From contig CAWJIJ010000006.1 of NCBI GenBank assembly GCA_963842955.1, forward strand, positions 248,001 through 312,000: 64,000 nt of DNA. The letters are read 5' to 3'. The position numbers and the translations under genes were made by a program. The first letter of the stretch is position 1; every line of letters begins with the position of its first letter. Origin of the DNA: JARFQW01 sp963842955. GTDB lineage: Bacteria; Pseudomonadota; Gammaproteobacteria; Steroidobacterales; XN24. Below the pieces are notes generated by a model that made no database searches, was not told the origin of the DNA, and saw only the letters and a list, made by a program, of their open reading frames with translations. Of this stretch, positions 41,735 through 50,031 are shown piece by piece.

Positions 41735-42637
41735 TTATGCTGCCAGTGGGGGTGTGCGTTCGGCGACCTGGAGGGCGTCATGCCGAACATGGTTGTGGCG
41801 AATCTCGTCTCGGACCAGCGCTTCGCTGATCACGCCTTTCTCCAGGCATTCACGCAGAAGGCCGAAGAAGAACGCCTCCTGGCGACGATCCGGATGTCGC
41901 TGGTAACGGCCGAGCAGACCGTACTCGCCGAACATGGAAACCCGGACCCGGTTCAGCGCACCGATGAGCGGGTATTTCTTCATCTTGTCTGCCGGGACGA
42001 AGTCTACCGGCAGTCCGGTTTTCCAGGGCTGCGTGCGGCGCTTCGTATTGTGCAGCAAGCGGGTCTTGTCAGTCAGCCGGTCGAAGTCGTTCCACTCGTT
42101 TTCCAGCCGGCCGATGTTCTCCGCCGGCTCATCGCGCAGCACGATCCAGTCCTTGTAGTCGCGCTCGAAGGCAAACAGCTCGCCGAACGCTTTTTCGGTC
42201 TCCCAGTGCTTCAGCCGTGCGCAATCCAGGAGCATCACGCTGGTTGCGATCTGCCAGGCCTTGTCGGCCTTATCGGATCGCGGCCGTCCCATGACGGCGG
42301 CATCGCCCATGTCCCGGTTGAACAACTCGTTGATGTCTCCCACCGCGAAGATATCCGGGTCAATGACTACGGCGCGGCCCTCATGCCCCATCAGCTTCGG
42401 CGGCATGAAGCGCAGCGGCGTGAATGACTGGAGGTCGTCCATGCGCCACACGCGGGTCGTCCCGCCCCGCAGGAAGGGTTGCCCCTCCTTGGCGGCCAAA
42501 AACGGAAAGTCCTTCACGTGCATCGTCTGCACGTCGAAGGCGTCGGGATCGGCGCTGTTTCTCTTCAGCGAATAAGCTGACACCAGCGCGCCAAGCCACT
42601 GGCGTTCGTTGGTCTGAATGAAAACCGTGTTTTTCAT
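41735..42637 (-). CDS. GT8-like glycosyltransferase
   Basis: A 300-residue protein with the features of nucleotide-sugar-dependent GT-A enzymes. The N-terminus reads MKNTVFIQTNERQWLGALVS and AYSLKRNS, the metal-binding DxD is in AVVIDPDIFAVGDIN (residues ~90-103), an acceptor/second-metal region is TSVMLLDCARLKHWE and a C-terminal HNTKRRTQPWKTG fits the HxxxxKPW pattern of GT8. The sugar donor cannot be told. The start overlaps the stop of the sulfotransferase, so the genes are coupled. Confidence 0.7.
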   Translation of the reverse strand: MKNTVFIQTNERQWLGALVSAYSLKRNSADPDAFDVQTMHVKDFPFLAAKEGQPFLRGGTTRVWRMDDLQSFTPLRFMPPKLMGHEGRAVVIDPDIFAVGDINELFNRDMGDAAVMGRPRSDKADKAWQIATSVMLLDCARLKHWETEKAFGELFAFERDYKDWIVLRDEPAENIGRLENEWNDFDRLTDKTRLLHNTKRRTQPWKTGLPVDFVPADKMKKYPLIGALNRVRVSMFGEYGLLGRYQRHPDRRQEAFFFGLLRECLEKGVISEALVRDEIRHNHVRHDALQVAERTPPLAA

Positions 42638-43587
42638 CAGGCGGCCCCCTCTGCGGCCTCCGGCGCCGCGGACTGCTTCTCCGCGGACGTATATCCGAAC
42701 GCCGGGGTCAGCTGTGCATCCACCATCGCGTCGATCGCCGCAATCTGCTCGTCCTCGAAATAATCCCGGTAGCCTCCAACCTTGGCCTTGCGAACCTTGA
42801 ACGAGTCCGGGTTGTTGACGTCCTTCGCCTTGATCCGGCTACCGCTGCGCCAGAAGTAGTTCTGCGATTCCATCTTGCGCAGATTCTCCACCGCTGCAAA
42901 TTCCACCGCTCCGCGGACGGCCTCTTCGTTCACTTCTTCACCCAGGAACGTCATCAGCCGGGCCAGTTCACGCTCCGGATGCGAGCGCAAATCCTCGTAG
43001 CGAACGACCAACGCATCATTGATCCGGGTCAATTCCTTTGACCAGTCGTTCAGGAATCCGATAACCCTCGGCAGACCCTGGTGCGGGTCCATGACGAAGT
43101 CATAGACGGAGATATCCGCGCCGTGGGCGGGATACTTGTTCATCGCTTTCTTGTAGGGGCGCATCCTGAACTTCCACTGGAAGAACTGGGATACCGCGAC
43201 ATCCCGGGGATCCCGCACCAGCAAGACCGTCTTGTGCCCGTAGAAGGCCTCGCGGGAGTCCGCGCTGCCCAGATACTGGCGCAGGTAGTTGTCGTGGGTA
43301 AAGAAGAGCTTCGGGATCTCGGGATTGAGCTTGTGGAAGTTGTCGAAGCCCAGAATGATTCCGTCGGAAATCCCTTTGGCGAGCTGATAGTAGCGGGAAA
43401 TCATCACCCGCACCCAGGTCCGGCCGCTCTTGCCATAGGACGCAAATACCGCGTCACACCGCTTATATTTCCAGTAGTCCTCGCGACCACGGCGCCAGCG
43501 CTCGAGATCATGCTGTTTGGCCTCGGGCAGTACGACCGAGACGGTTCGGACCATCCACTTGGTGAGCCGCTTGGCGACGATATGCAT
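42637..43587 (-). CDS. Sulfotransferase
   Basis: A 316-residue cytoplasmic sulfotransferase (PF00685 type). The 5'-phosphosulfate loop is FASYGKSGRTWVRVMISRYY (residues ~48-67), the 3'-phosphate loop VLLVRDPRDVAVSQFFQWKF (residues ~120-140), and the family C-terminal block GSRIKAKDVNNPDSFKVRKAKVGGYRDYF is intact with the KVGGY Gly-rich loop. It would transfer sulfate from PAPS to a hydroxyl, probably of a glycan or lipid given its partners. It heads the leftward set sulfotransferase, glycosyltransferase, oxygenase; the 415-base gap to dps upstream gives room for its promoter. Confidence 0.85.
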   Translation of the reverse strand: MHIVAKRLTKWMVRTVSVVLPEAKQHDLERWRRGREDYWKYKRCDAVFASYGKSGRTWVRVMISRYYQLAKGISDGIILGFDNFHKLNPEIPKLFFTHDNYLRQYLGSADSREAFYGHKTVLLVRDPRDVAVSQFFQWKFRMRPYKKAMNKYPAHGADISVYDFVMDPHQGLPRVIGFLNDWSKELTRINDALVVRYEDLRSHPERELARLMTFLGEEVNEEAVRGAVEFAAVENLRKMESQNYFWRSGSRIKAKDVNNPDSFKVRKAKVGGYRDYFEDEQIAAIDAMVDAQLTPAFGYTSAEKQSAAPEAAEGAA

Positions 43588-43735
43588 GAGGTACCTCTGG
43601 ACTGGCTACAAAAGCGCTCTGGGCAACCCACAAAGGTTAAAGCATGGTCCCTCAACAGACAACAATCCCCGCCAAAACCCGGGAGGTGGCCGGGTGAGTC
43701 CGGGATGCTGTAACAGCAGCAGCTATGTAACCCCA

Positions 43736-43912
43736 ATGGCGAGCGCCAGGTGCCGCGGGTTGACGTGGTCGGATCAATTTGTTAACATTATCAACGTCTT
43801 ACGAACTTGCTTGAGGTTGTTTATCCTTAAACGCAAACCCGCGCGATTACTCTTTGCTGCCCAAATAGTCGTTCTGGCGATTATCGGGATCGCCCTGGCG
43901 GCGCCCTTCTAG
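43736..43912 (+). CDS. Possible small membrane protein before dps
   Basis: A 58-codon frame from ATG 43736 to TAG 43910-43912 ends in a basic segment and one hydrophobic helix: LRLFILKRKPARLLFAAQIV and then VLAIIGIALAAPF. A TTG start within it would give ~34 residues of the same shape. This basic-then-hydrophobic design is typical of small membrane proteins. There is no good ribosome site and I know no family, so it may be chance. A likely promoter lies inside its first part, which favours the shorter form or none. Confidence 0.25.
   Translation: MASARCRGLTWSDQFVNIINVLRTCLRLFILKRKPARLLFAAQIVVLAIIGIALAAPF
43760..43788 (+). promoter_or_regulatory. Sigma70-type promoter candidate for dps
   Basis: TTGACG (43760-43765) and TAACAT (43783-43788) are separated by 17 bases: five of six and four of six matches to consensus. 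Transcription would start near 43795, leaving a leader of about 200 bases before the dps start. Confidence 0.5.
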
Positions 43913-44002
43913 TTCCTTCCTGTTTCCCTCGCGACGCGTCGTAGACCAGCGTTGCGGCGATTCAACTCCCTGATCTTCAAATCCTTCACAGGAGGAACTT
44001 CT

Positions 44003-44506
44003 ATGGCTATTCAACTGAGGCCCGCGAAGGCCGAAAACCGCCCGATCGACATTGGCGTCGAGCGTGACGACCGTAAGGCGTTGGCCGATGCGCTTTCGGT
44101 GTCCCTTGCAGACACTTACGTCCTCTATGGACTGACTCAGCATGTCCACTGGAACGCGAGCGGGCCACTCTTCTATAGTCTGCACCAGCTGACGGAAACC
44201 CAGTACGAGGACCAGGCCGGGGCGATCGACAGACTTGCCGAGCGCATACGCGCGATCGGCTTCGCGGCCCCGGGCGGTATTCATCAGATGTTGGCGATTA
44301 CCCGGCTGCGTGACCTGCCCGAGGCGCATGATGCCGATGACATGATTCGGTTGCTCATAAGGGGCAACGAAGAATGCGCGAAGCATGCGCGCGACGTCGT
44401 CGCAGAGGCTGGACAGGTCGAAGACGTGATGACGGCGGACCTGCTGACGGAGCGAATCGGTCAGCATGAAGAAAACGTCTGGATGCTTCGGGCGCTGCTG
44501 TCCTGA
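44003..44506 (+). CDS. dps: Dps/ferritin-like DNA-protection protein
   Basis: A 167-residue miniferritin. The ferroxidase residues are visible in TQHVHWNASGPLFYSLHQLT and then ETQYEDQAGAIDRLAERIRAIG (His, Asp, Glu positions of the interfacial iron site), and LADTYVLYGLTQ is the preceding helix. Dps dodecamers oxidise iron with peroxide, store it and bind DNA. The N-terminal tail (RPAKAENRPIDIG) is short and only mildly basic. ATG 44003 has a perfect AGGAGG nine bases upstream. Followed by a coiled-coil gene 60 bases on. Confidence 0.9.
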   Translation: MAIQLRPAKAENRPIDIGVERDDRKALADALSVSLADTYVLYGLTQHVHWNASGPLFYSLHQLTETQYEDQAGAIDRLAERIRAIGFAAPGGIHQMLAITRLRDLPEAHDADDMIRLLIRGNEECAKHARDVVAEAGQVEDVMTADLLTERIGQHEENVWMLRALLS

Positions 44507-44566
44507 AGTGGCGCTGCCGCCGCATCGGTGGCTGCCGTTCCCGGACAACGAACAACGAGGAGAACT

Positions 44567-44839
44567 ATGACGATCAAGAACAAGCTCGAGCAGCAGCTCG
44601 ATGCGCGACTTGAACAATGGAAAACCGAAATCGACAAGGCCGAGACCGAGGCGCGAGCATCGGCAGCGAAGGCCGATGCTGAGCGGGCCGACGCGGAGAC
44701 ACGCGACGCGCTTTACGAACGACTCAACGGTCTGCGAAAGCGTGTGAAGGACGGAGAGCAGCAGCTCTCCCGACTCAAGGATGCGACCGAGGCGCAGGTG
44801 GCTTCGATCAAGGACGACATCATGCGGTTGGTTGCCTGA
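44567..44839 (+). CDS. Small coiled-coil protein downstream of dps
   Basis: A 90-residue protein that is almost wholly charged and helical: KNKLEQQLDARLEQWKTEID, then KAETEARASAAKADAERADA and NGLRKRVKDGEQQLSRLKDA. Heptad patterns predict a continuous coiled coil; there is no signal or membrane helix. ATG 44567 has ACGAGGAG just upstream; the preceding frame (from 44528) is ignored. It follows dps by 60 bases and is closed by a strong terminator, so it probably belongs to the dps transcript. I know no function. Confidence 0.65.
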   Translation: MTIKNKLEQQLDARLEQWKTEIDKAETEARASAAKADAERADAETRDALYERLNGLRKRVKDGEQQLSRLKDATEAQVASIKDDIMRLVA

Positions 44840-45150
44840 TGAATGTCGGGCCGGGCGACGGCCCTGCGGTGAGCCGTCTCTTCGGATCGATTCCGGGGCA
44901 CCCCATCATGGGGTGCCTCTTTTCTTTGGGCGAAAGATTTCCACCCCGGCAATGTGCGCCCGTCTTTATAACCCATGTAGTGGGAATGCCTTCACGCCGC
45001 GCCCCGACTTGCGGATCGAAGCTACGTCAGCCTGGTTTGAAGCGGACCAGCCGGCCTGCACCGGGGAGGCGGTACGGTCCAGAACCGACGCCGGCCGGGA
45101 TGCCTGGCCGGACCGCGGGATCCCTTCAATCCACCCCACGGTGACAAGAC
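44840..45150. other. Gap between the dps unit and the PLD-VTT gene
   Basis: The 311 bases hold the dps-unit terminator (44897-44926) and, after it, the presumed promoter region of the rightward phospholipase D gene. I cannot place a box with confidence. No gene is seen. Confidence 0.5.
44897..44926 (+). terminator. Rho-independent terminator of the dps unit
   Basis: A perfect 8-bp stem GGCACCCC/GGGGTGCC with the loop ATCAT is followed by TCTTTTCTTT. It lies 58 bases after the coiled-coil gene. Confidence 0.88.
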
Positions 45151-47304
45151 ATGAATCTTGATGGCATCGGAAGCAGGCCGCGGGTCTGCTCGGAAGGCCG
45201 GACCATTTGGCGGCGGGGGCGCGCGGGCCGGGCCGCCTTACTCCTGGACGGTGCTGCGTATTTCGGAGCGCTTCGTTCTTCCCTGAAGCAAGCGAAACGG
45301 TCCGTTCTGATTGTGGGCTGGGACATCGACAGCCGGTTCCGCCTGGTCGGGCCCGAGGGCCAGGCAACCGACGGGCGGCCCGAGGCGTTCAGGGAATTCC
45401 TGGAAGATCTGGTGGAACGGCGTCCGGGACTGACCGTCCATCTGCTGTTGTGGGACTACTCCATTCTGTATGCGCTGGAACGAGAGGCGTTTACCGGCCT
45501 GACGTTCAGGTGGCGGACGCCGTCACGACTGCATATCGAACTGGACGATTGCCTGCCTCTCGGCGGCGCCCACCATCAGAAAATTGCCGTGATCGACGAT
45601 ACCGTGGCGTTTTGCGGCGGCCTGGACCTGACCACGCATCGCTGGGACACACAGGCTCACAAGCCCGACCTGGCCGAGCGGAAGGACTCGTCGGGGGAGG
45701 CCTATCCACCGTTTCACGATGCCCAGATGGTGGTGGACGGCGAGGCGGCAAGCGCCCTGGGCGATCTCATCCGCGAGCGATGGCGGCGGTGTACGGACGA
45801 GAAACTTCCGACGCCTCGGTCGCATCCGGACAGTGAGCGTGCCCCCTGGCCTGACGGCGTGGAAGCGGACTTCGAATCCCTGGAAATCGGCATCGCCAGG
45901 ACCGAGGGACCGAATGATGATCGTCCCGGCGTGCAGGAAGTCCAGGCCCTTTACCTGGAAGCCATTGCGTCGGCGCAGCGCCATATCTATATCGAGAACC
46001 AGTACCTCACTGCACAGGACATCGGCGATGCGCTGGCTGCCCGGATGCGAGAGGTGCCGGAGATGGAGGTGGTAATCGTGACGCCCCGACGGCCGGGTGG
46101 GTGGCTTGAAGAGAAGACTATGGGGGCCGGCCAGGCCCAGGTCATGGCGGGCTTCGATGATCCCGATCTGCGTGAGCGGGTCCGGTTCTGTTTCCCCAAG
46201 GTCACCGAAGGAGGCAAGGAGGCCGACGTGATGGTGCATGCGAAGCTCATGGTGGTCGATGACCGGATCCTGCGGGTCGGGTCCGCGAACCTGAATCGCC
46301 GCTCCATGGGGCTGGACTCGGAGTGCGACCTGGTCATCGAGGCGTCCTCCCGTGACGAGCGGGAGCGGGTAACCGCCGTGCTGGCCCGCTTGCTCGCGCA
46401 TCACCTGGATCTTTCCGCGGAAGAGGTTGCCGGTCAGCTCCGGGGCGGCCGCGGGCTTTGCACCATCGTGGACGAGGGCCGGGAGGGTGCTCGAGCCCTG
46501 TTGCCCCTGGAGCCGGCGACGGAGCACGTCGATGCCATGGCGGACCTGCTGAACGAGCTCGCCGACCGGGAGCAGCCCATCGATCCCGCAGCTTTTGCCG
46601 GTGATATGTTCGGCGGTGAATCCGGCGGAGAATGGCGTTCCCGCTTTCTGCGCCTCGCCGGCGTTGCGGCGCTGGTGATTGCCGTGGCCGCGCTCTGGAA
46701 GTTCACCCCCTTGTCCGAGTGGTCCGACCCGGACCGCGTGGCAGACACCTTCAGTGCGCTGCGGGGCAGCGGCTGGGCAGAGCCCGCTTTGTTTGCGGCG
46801 TTCGTCATCGGGGGGTTTGTCCTGTTCCCGCTGACGGTTCTGGTGACGGTGTCGGGCATGGTGCTGGGCCCCGGCCCGGGCTTCGTCGTTGCCCTCGGCG
46901 GGGCGCTGGCCAGCGCCGGTACGACATTCGCGCTCGGTGCGAAGCTGGGCTGCGGGACCCTCGAGGGCATGATCGGTGCCCGCCGGGTACGTTCCGTGGG
47001 TCGTGCCATGGGCCGTCACGGAGTGCTGGCGGTCGCGGCGCTGCGGATGGTGCCGGTTGCCCCGTTTTCGGTCATTAACGTGGCCATGGGAGCGCTGGGC
47101 CTGGGGTTCTGGACGTTTGCCGCCGGCACCCTGATGGGGCTTTTGCCTGGAATCCTCGTGCTCACCGTGCTGGGAGACCGGTTTCTGCAGGCCTGGCAGA
47201 ATCCCGATGCCGGGAACCTGGCCATCCTGGTTGCCGCCCTGGCCGCCTGGATCGGGCTGGCGTTCGGCCTTCAGCGCCTGGCTTCCCGGCTCAAGGGCGG
47301 TTGA
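45151..47304 (+). CDS. Phospholipase D-like (two HKD) protein fused to a C-terminal VTT/DedA-like membrane domain
   Basis: A 717-residue fusion. Residues ~15-470 are a phospholipase D/cardiolipin synthase-type pair of domains with both HxKxxxxD motifs, GGAHHQKIAVIDDTVAFCGG and ADVMVHAKLMVVDDRILRVG. Residues ~505-715 are a membrane part of about five helices of the VTT (TVP38/TMEM64/DedA-like) kind: VTVSGMVLGPGPGFVVALGG, AALRMVPVAPFSVINVAMGA and LGFWTFAAGTLMGLLPG. VTT proteins act on lipid scrambling or export, so the fusion may both make or cut and move a phospholipid. The start ATG 45151 has no strong ribosome site. The stop overlaps the EEP gene start (TGATG), so the two are coupled. Confidence 0.88.
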   Translation: MNLDGIGSRPRVCSEGRTIWRRGRAGRAALLLDGAAYFGALRSSLKQAKRSVLIVGWDIDSRFRLVGPEGQATDGRPEAFREFLEDLVERRPGLTVHLLLWDYSILYALEREAFTGLTFRWRTPSRLHIELDDCLPLGGAHHQKIAVIDDTVAFCGGLDLTTHRWDTQAHKPDLAERKDSSGEAYPPFHDAQMVVDGEAASALGDLIRERWRRCTDEKLPTPRSHPDSERAPWPDGVEADFESLEIGIARTEGPNDDRPGVQEVQALYLEAIASAQRHIYIENQYLTAQDIGDALAARMREVPEMEVVIVTPRRPGGWLEEKTMGAGQAQVMAGFDDPDLRERVRFCFPKVTEGGKEADVMVHAKLMVVDDRILRVGSANLNRRSMGLDSECDLVIEASSRDERERVTAVLARLLAHHLDLSAEEVAGQLRGGRGLCTIVDEGREGARALLPLEPATEHVDAMADLLNELADREQPIDPAAFAGDMFGGESGGEWRSRFLRLAGVAALVIAVAALWKFTPLSEWSDPDRVADTFSALRGSGWAEPALFAAFVIGGFVLFPLTVLVTVSGMVLGPGPGFVVALGGALASAGTTFALGAKLGCGTLEGMIGARRVRSVGRAMGRHGVLAVAALRMVPVAPFSVINVAMGALGLGFWTFAAGTLMGLLPGILVLTVLGDRFLQAWQNPDAGNLAILVAALAAWIGLAFGLQRLASRLKGG

Positions 47305-47999
47305 TGACTCAAGCGCGCCGTTTCCGGGTCGCCACGTGGAATATCCACAGTGGTGTCGGCTCGGACGGCCGGCACGATCCCGATCGCATCCACGAGGTGG
47401 TCCGCGGTTTCGGCGCTGACCTGACCGCCCTGCAGGAGGTGGATGGCAGACTCAACGGATACGACGGCTTCCGGGAGCTGAGCCGCGCCGGCTCTGCAGC
47501 GGCGGTTTGCGCCAGGACGATTGTTACGGCTCGTGGCGACTACGGCCACATGCTCCTGAGTCAGTGGCCTCTGCTGCGGCAGGAGACCCACGATCTCTCC
47601 GTTCCCGGACGCGAGAAGCGGTCGGTTATCGATGCGGTGGCAGACACCGGTTCGGGGTTGATTCGCGTGTTGTCCACCCATCTCGGGCTGGCGCCGGGGG
47701 AACGCCGCCGCCAGGTTGCGCAACTCCTGCGCCTGGTGGAAGGAGAGTCAATCCCGCTCCTGCTGCTGGGCGACTTCAACGAGCCGACCGGCCTGGGTCC
47801 GGCGGCGCGGCCGCTGCGTAAAGTGTTCCAGCGGGCCGGGTCGTGGCGGACCTTTCCGTCGCGGCGCCCGGTGTTGGCACTGGATCGGATCTGGTGCAGC
47901 CGTGACCTGACGGTCGAGCGTTCGTGGGTGGCCCGCAAGGCCCGCCTGGCATCGGATCATCTGCCCCTGCTGGCTGACCTCAGGCCAGAGGGTTCCTGA
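47304..47999 (+). CDS. Endonuclease/exonuclease/phosphatase (EEP) family protein
   Basis: A 231-residue protein of the DNase I-like EEP superfamily. Catalytic blocks in order are RVATWNIHSGVG (Asn), LTALQEVD (metal-binding Glu), LSTHLGLAPGERRRQ (His), LLLGDFNEPTG (Asp/Asn) and SDHLPLLADL (final DH). There is no signal peptide. Members cut DNA, phosphodiesters or lipid head groups; with a phospholipase D partner in a coupled operon a lipid-linked phosphodiester is likely. The ATG shares its first base with the preceding TGA. Confidence 0.88.
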   Translation: MTQARRFRVATWNIHSGVGSDGRHDPDRIHEVVRGFGADLTALQEVDGRLNGYDGFRELSRAGSAAAVCARTIVTARGDYGHMLLSQWPLLRQETHDLSVPGREKRSVIDAVADTGSGLIRVLSTHLGLAPGERRRQVAQLLRLVEGESIPLLLLGDFNEPTGLGPAARPLRKVFQRAGSWRTFPSRRPVLALDRIWCSRDLTVERSWVARKARLASDHLPLLADLRPEGS

Positions 48000-48017
48000 A
48001 TGCGGGAGCACGCGGGT

Positions 48018-48356
48018 TCAAGAGCGGTCGTAGAAGCGCCGCACACGATGGTTTTCGAGGAGGGCCGCGGCCAGCCCGGTCCCTGCGGCAACGGCGCCGA
48101 GGATCAGCGTGAGGCGCGCGTAGGGCATGCTGGCGTCCATCCGCGCGCCGGCGAGGACGATTAGCGTCCGTAGCCATTCCAGCGCCCCAAGGGCCAGGAC
48201 TCCCTGGATGATGCGGCGGCTCCACGGCATGCGTATACCCGCCAGCAGCGCGGTGAAAATTACGACGGCCAGGAGCGCATCGTATCCGCCGCGCATGAAA
48301 TGCGCGCCAAGCAGAACCAGGCTCAGGAGGGCCGGTAGCAGCAGGGCAAATGTCAT
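48018..48356 (-). CDS. Small membrane protein, 112 aa, four helices
   Basis: Residues 3-105 contain about four hydrophobic helices (FALLLPALLSLVLLGAHFMR, ALLAVVIFTALLAGIRM, IQGVLALGALEWLRTLIVLA, LILGAVAAGTGLAAALLE), with short charged loops and a basic end (NHRVRRFYDRS). ATG 48356 is the only start giving a clean membrane protein; the frame is open further right but low-complexity and Arg-rich. I do not recognise a named function. It is convergent with the EEP gene and overlaps nothing. Confidence 0.6.
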   Translation of the reverse strand: MTFALLLPALLSLVLLGAHFMRGGYDALLAVVIFTALLAGIRMPWSRRIIQGVLALGALEWLRTLIVLAGARMDASMPYARLTLILGAVAAGTGLAAALLENHRVRRFYDRS

Positions 48357-48562
48357 GGAGGCCAGCCTAGCATTCGGACACGGCAGGCGGCGACGACGCC
48401 GGTTCGCGACCCTCGTTGTCCGGTCCCGCCAGAGGCATGGATGCGGCACTGCAGCGCGTCGGTTTGCCCCGCAAAAGAACGCCGGGATGCGGGATGACCA
48501 CGGCCTTCTATACTTTCCGGTGCGGCGGGGTTCCCCGCCATTTTCCCAATGGAGGATTGACC

Positions 48563-48775
48563 ATGTCCGTTGCAAGTATCAGCGAAATCAGCGCAGCATC
48601 GACAAAGAGTTTCGATGACGCGGTGTCCACCGGCCTCAAGCGAGCCAGCAAGACGATCAGCGGGATCAAGAGTGCCTGGGTCTCGGATTTCGAGGTTGTC
48701 TGTGATGACGGCAAGATCAGCGAGTACCGGGTGAAGATGAAGATCACCTTCGTGCTCAAGGACAAGTCCAAGTAG
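48563..48775 (+). CDS. Dodecin (flavin-binding small protein)
   Basis: A 70-residue protein. SVASISEISAASTKSFDDAV, GLKRASKTISGIKSAWVSDF and the strand EVVCDDGKISEYRVKMKITF have the dodecin pattern: one helix wrapped by a three-stranded sheet, with Trp in the flavin-stacking position (KSAWVSDF). Dodecins form a hollow dodecamer that stores and protects flavins. GGAGG precedes the ATG. A flavin store could be useful near a flavoenzyme-rich NQR chain, but no direct link is shown. Confidence 0.88.
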   Translation: MSVASISEISAASTKSFDDAVSTGLKRASKTISGIKSAWVSDFEVVCDDGKISEYRVKMKITFVLKDKSK

Positions 48776-48960
48776 ATCGTTCAGGGTCGGTGGCGGTTGC
48801 TCTACGGCAACCTCTGCCGGCCGGTAACTGACGCCAAGTGCCATTGCCCGGCAGTATTTCGTCCCCAAGCTGACAAGCAGGCGACATACAAGCCGTGGCG
48901 TGACGTTGCTGCCCGATTGCACTCCGACAACGGGAATTCTCGGCGAAAGGAGATGAGGGA

Positions 48961-49233
48961 ATGCGCAGCCTTGCCTGGATCGTGGGCTTCGTGCTGTTTG
49001 TGCTGCTCTGCTGGTACTGCACGAAGAATCATGCGCCACGAATCGAAGCCGACATTACCCGCCGGGCGCAGTCGGCGCTGGAGCAGGGTGGGCCCGGCAT
49101 CGGGAGCTTTGCCGCGGGCGGCCGTTATGGCTGCCTCGCCCTGGCTTGTGGGCAGGCAAGGCTCGCGGCGGAGGGCCGTCGGGACGAACTGGACCGACTC
49201 CAGGACGAACTCAAGGGGGGCCGGCGGGAATAA
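48961..49233 (+). CDS. Small membrane-anchored protein, 90 aa
   Basis: One N-terminal helix (LAWIVGFVLFVLLCWYC) followed by a charged region HAPRIEADITRRAQSALEQG, then Gly/Ala-rich and helical. The pattern after the helix recalls the beginning of BON/OmpA-type stress proteins, but the BON fold itself is not visible. It could be a truncated or frameshifted member, or a protein in its own right. AAAGGAGAT precedes the ATG by a few bases. Low certainty of function. Confidence 0.5.
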   Translation: MRSLAWIVGFVLFVLLCWYCTKNHAPRIEADITRRAQSALEQGGPGIGSFAAGGRYGCLALACGQARLAAEGRRDELDRLQDELKGGRRE

Positions 49234-49313
49234 GCGCCTGCTTCGGATTCCCACGGTGGCCGGGATTTTCCCGGGCGCCGTGATTTTTTAACGACAACGG
49301 TGGAACGATACCC

Positions 49314-49838
49314 ATGGCACAAGACGCCCATCCAGGCATGATGGCCGAGGCAGACGCGATGACCGCGACGGTGGACTGGAGTGCCGCCGTATGGGCGGGG
49401 ATACTGGCCGGTCTGATTTCCTTTCTGCTCTATCTGTTCCTGGTGCCCGCGATCGTGGGCTCGGGAAACGCCTGGGCGATGATGCGATACATTGCGTCGA
49501 TCCCGATGGGGCCGGATGTGCTTGCGCCCCCCGCAACGTTTGAAGCCTCCATGATGCTCGCCGCCCTCGCTGTACACTTCGTGCTCGCGATCTTTATGGC
49601 GCTGGTCATTGCGTTTGTCCTGCATCGCGGGGGAACGATCCTGGGAGTTCTTGGCGGTGCCGTGTTCGGGCTGATCTTCTACCTCATCAACTATTACTCG
49701 ATGACCTTATGGTTCCCCCACCTGTTCGCGATGAGTCACTGGACTGTCGTGGCGATCCACATCGTATTCGGCGCGCTGGCCGGCGGTATCTACGAGTGGC
49801 TTGAACTCGAGCCGGGAGAGCGGGTCCAGGCGGGCTGA
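49314..49838 (+). CDS. Four-helix integral membrane protein, 174 aa
   Basis: Four hydrophobic segments: AVWAGILAGLISFLLYLFLV, FEASMMLAALAVHFVLAIF and MALVIAFVLHRGG (one helix), LGVLGGAVFGLIFYLINYYS and VVAIHIVFGALAGGIYEW. Short acidic ends lie on the cytoplasmic side. The pattern fits uncharacterised proteins of proteobacteria that I cannot name. It is preceded by a weak ribosome site (CGGTGGAAC). Confidence 0.6.
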   Translation: MAQDAHPGMMAEADAMTATVDWSAAVWAGILAGLISFLLYLFLVPAIVGSGNAWAMMRYIASIPMGPDVLAPPATFEASMMLAALAVHFVLAIFMALVIAFVLHRGGTILGVLGGAVFGLIFYLINYYSMTLWFPHLFAMSHWTVVAIHIVFGALAGGIYEWLELEPGERVQAG

Positions 49839-49866
49839 TGAGATCTTGCGAACAGTCGCGCGGGAA

Positions 49867-49903
49867 GCGACGTCGCGGAGCAAGGACGTCGCTCAGGGAC
49901 GTC
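49867..49903. repeat. GACGTC-bearing inverted and direct repeats
   Basis: GCGACGTC (49867-49874) and GACGTCGC (49885-49892) form a perfect 8-bp inverted repeat around a 10-base loop, and a third GACGTC follows at 49898-49903. It lies between two genes, before the M48 peptidase start. It could be an operator or chance. Confidence 0.35.
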
Positions 49904-50031
49904 GATATACAGACATGAGTCCGCCGAGGGCGGCTCGACGAGGAGTACGTACGGGTATGAGAAGAGCTTACGGTCCTTCGATGCGCGGCCGACGGTCGAT
50001 GCGCACGCGTCCAACCCGGCGAAGGAGCGGC

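Larger units (their letters stand above)
43588..44002. other. Divergent control region, sulfotransferase/dps
   Basis: These 415 bases are AT-richer than the genes around them, especially 43770-43850. They hold a good promoter candidate (43760-43788) and a possible small gene (43736-43912), both listed separately. Two near-copies of GTAAC (TGTAACAG at 43709-43716 and TATGTAACCCC at about 43724) lie just before that frame. I see no terminator. Confidence 0.5.

Noticed and set aside
45523..47019. 498-codon minus-strand frame opposite the PLD-VTT gene
   Set aside because: A shadow of a gene with two HKD motifs; no start site or domain of its own.
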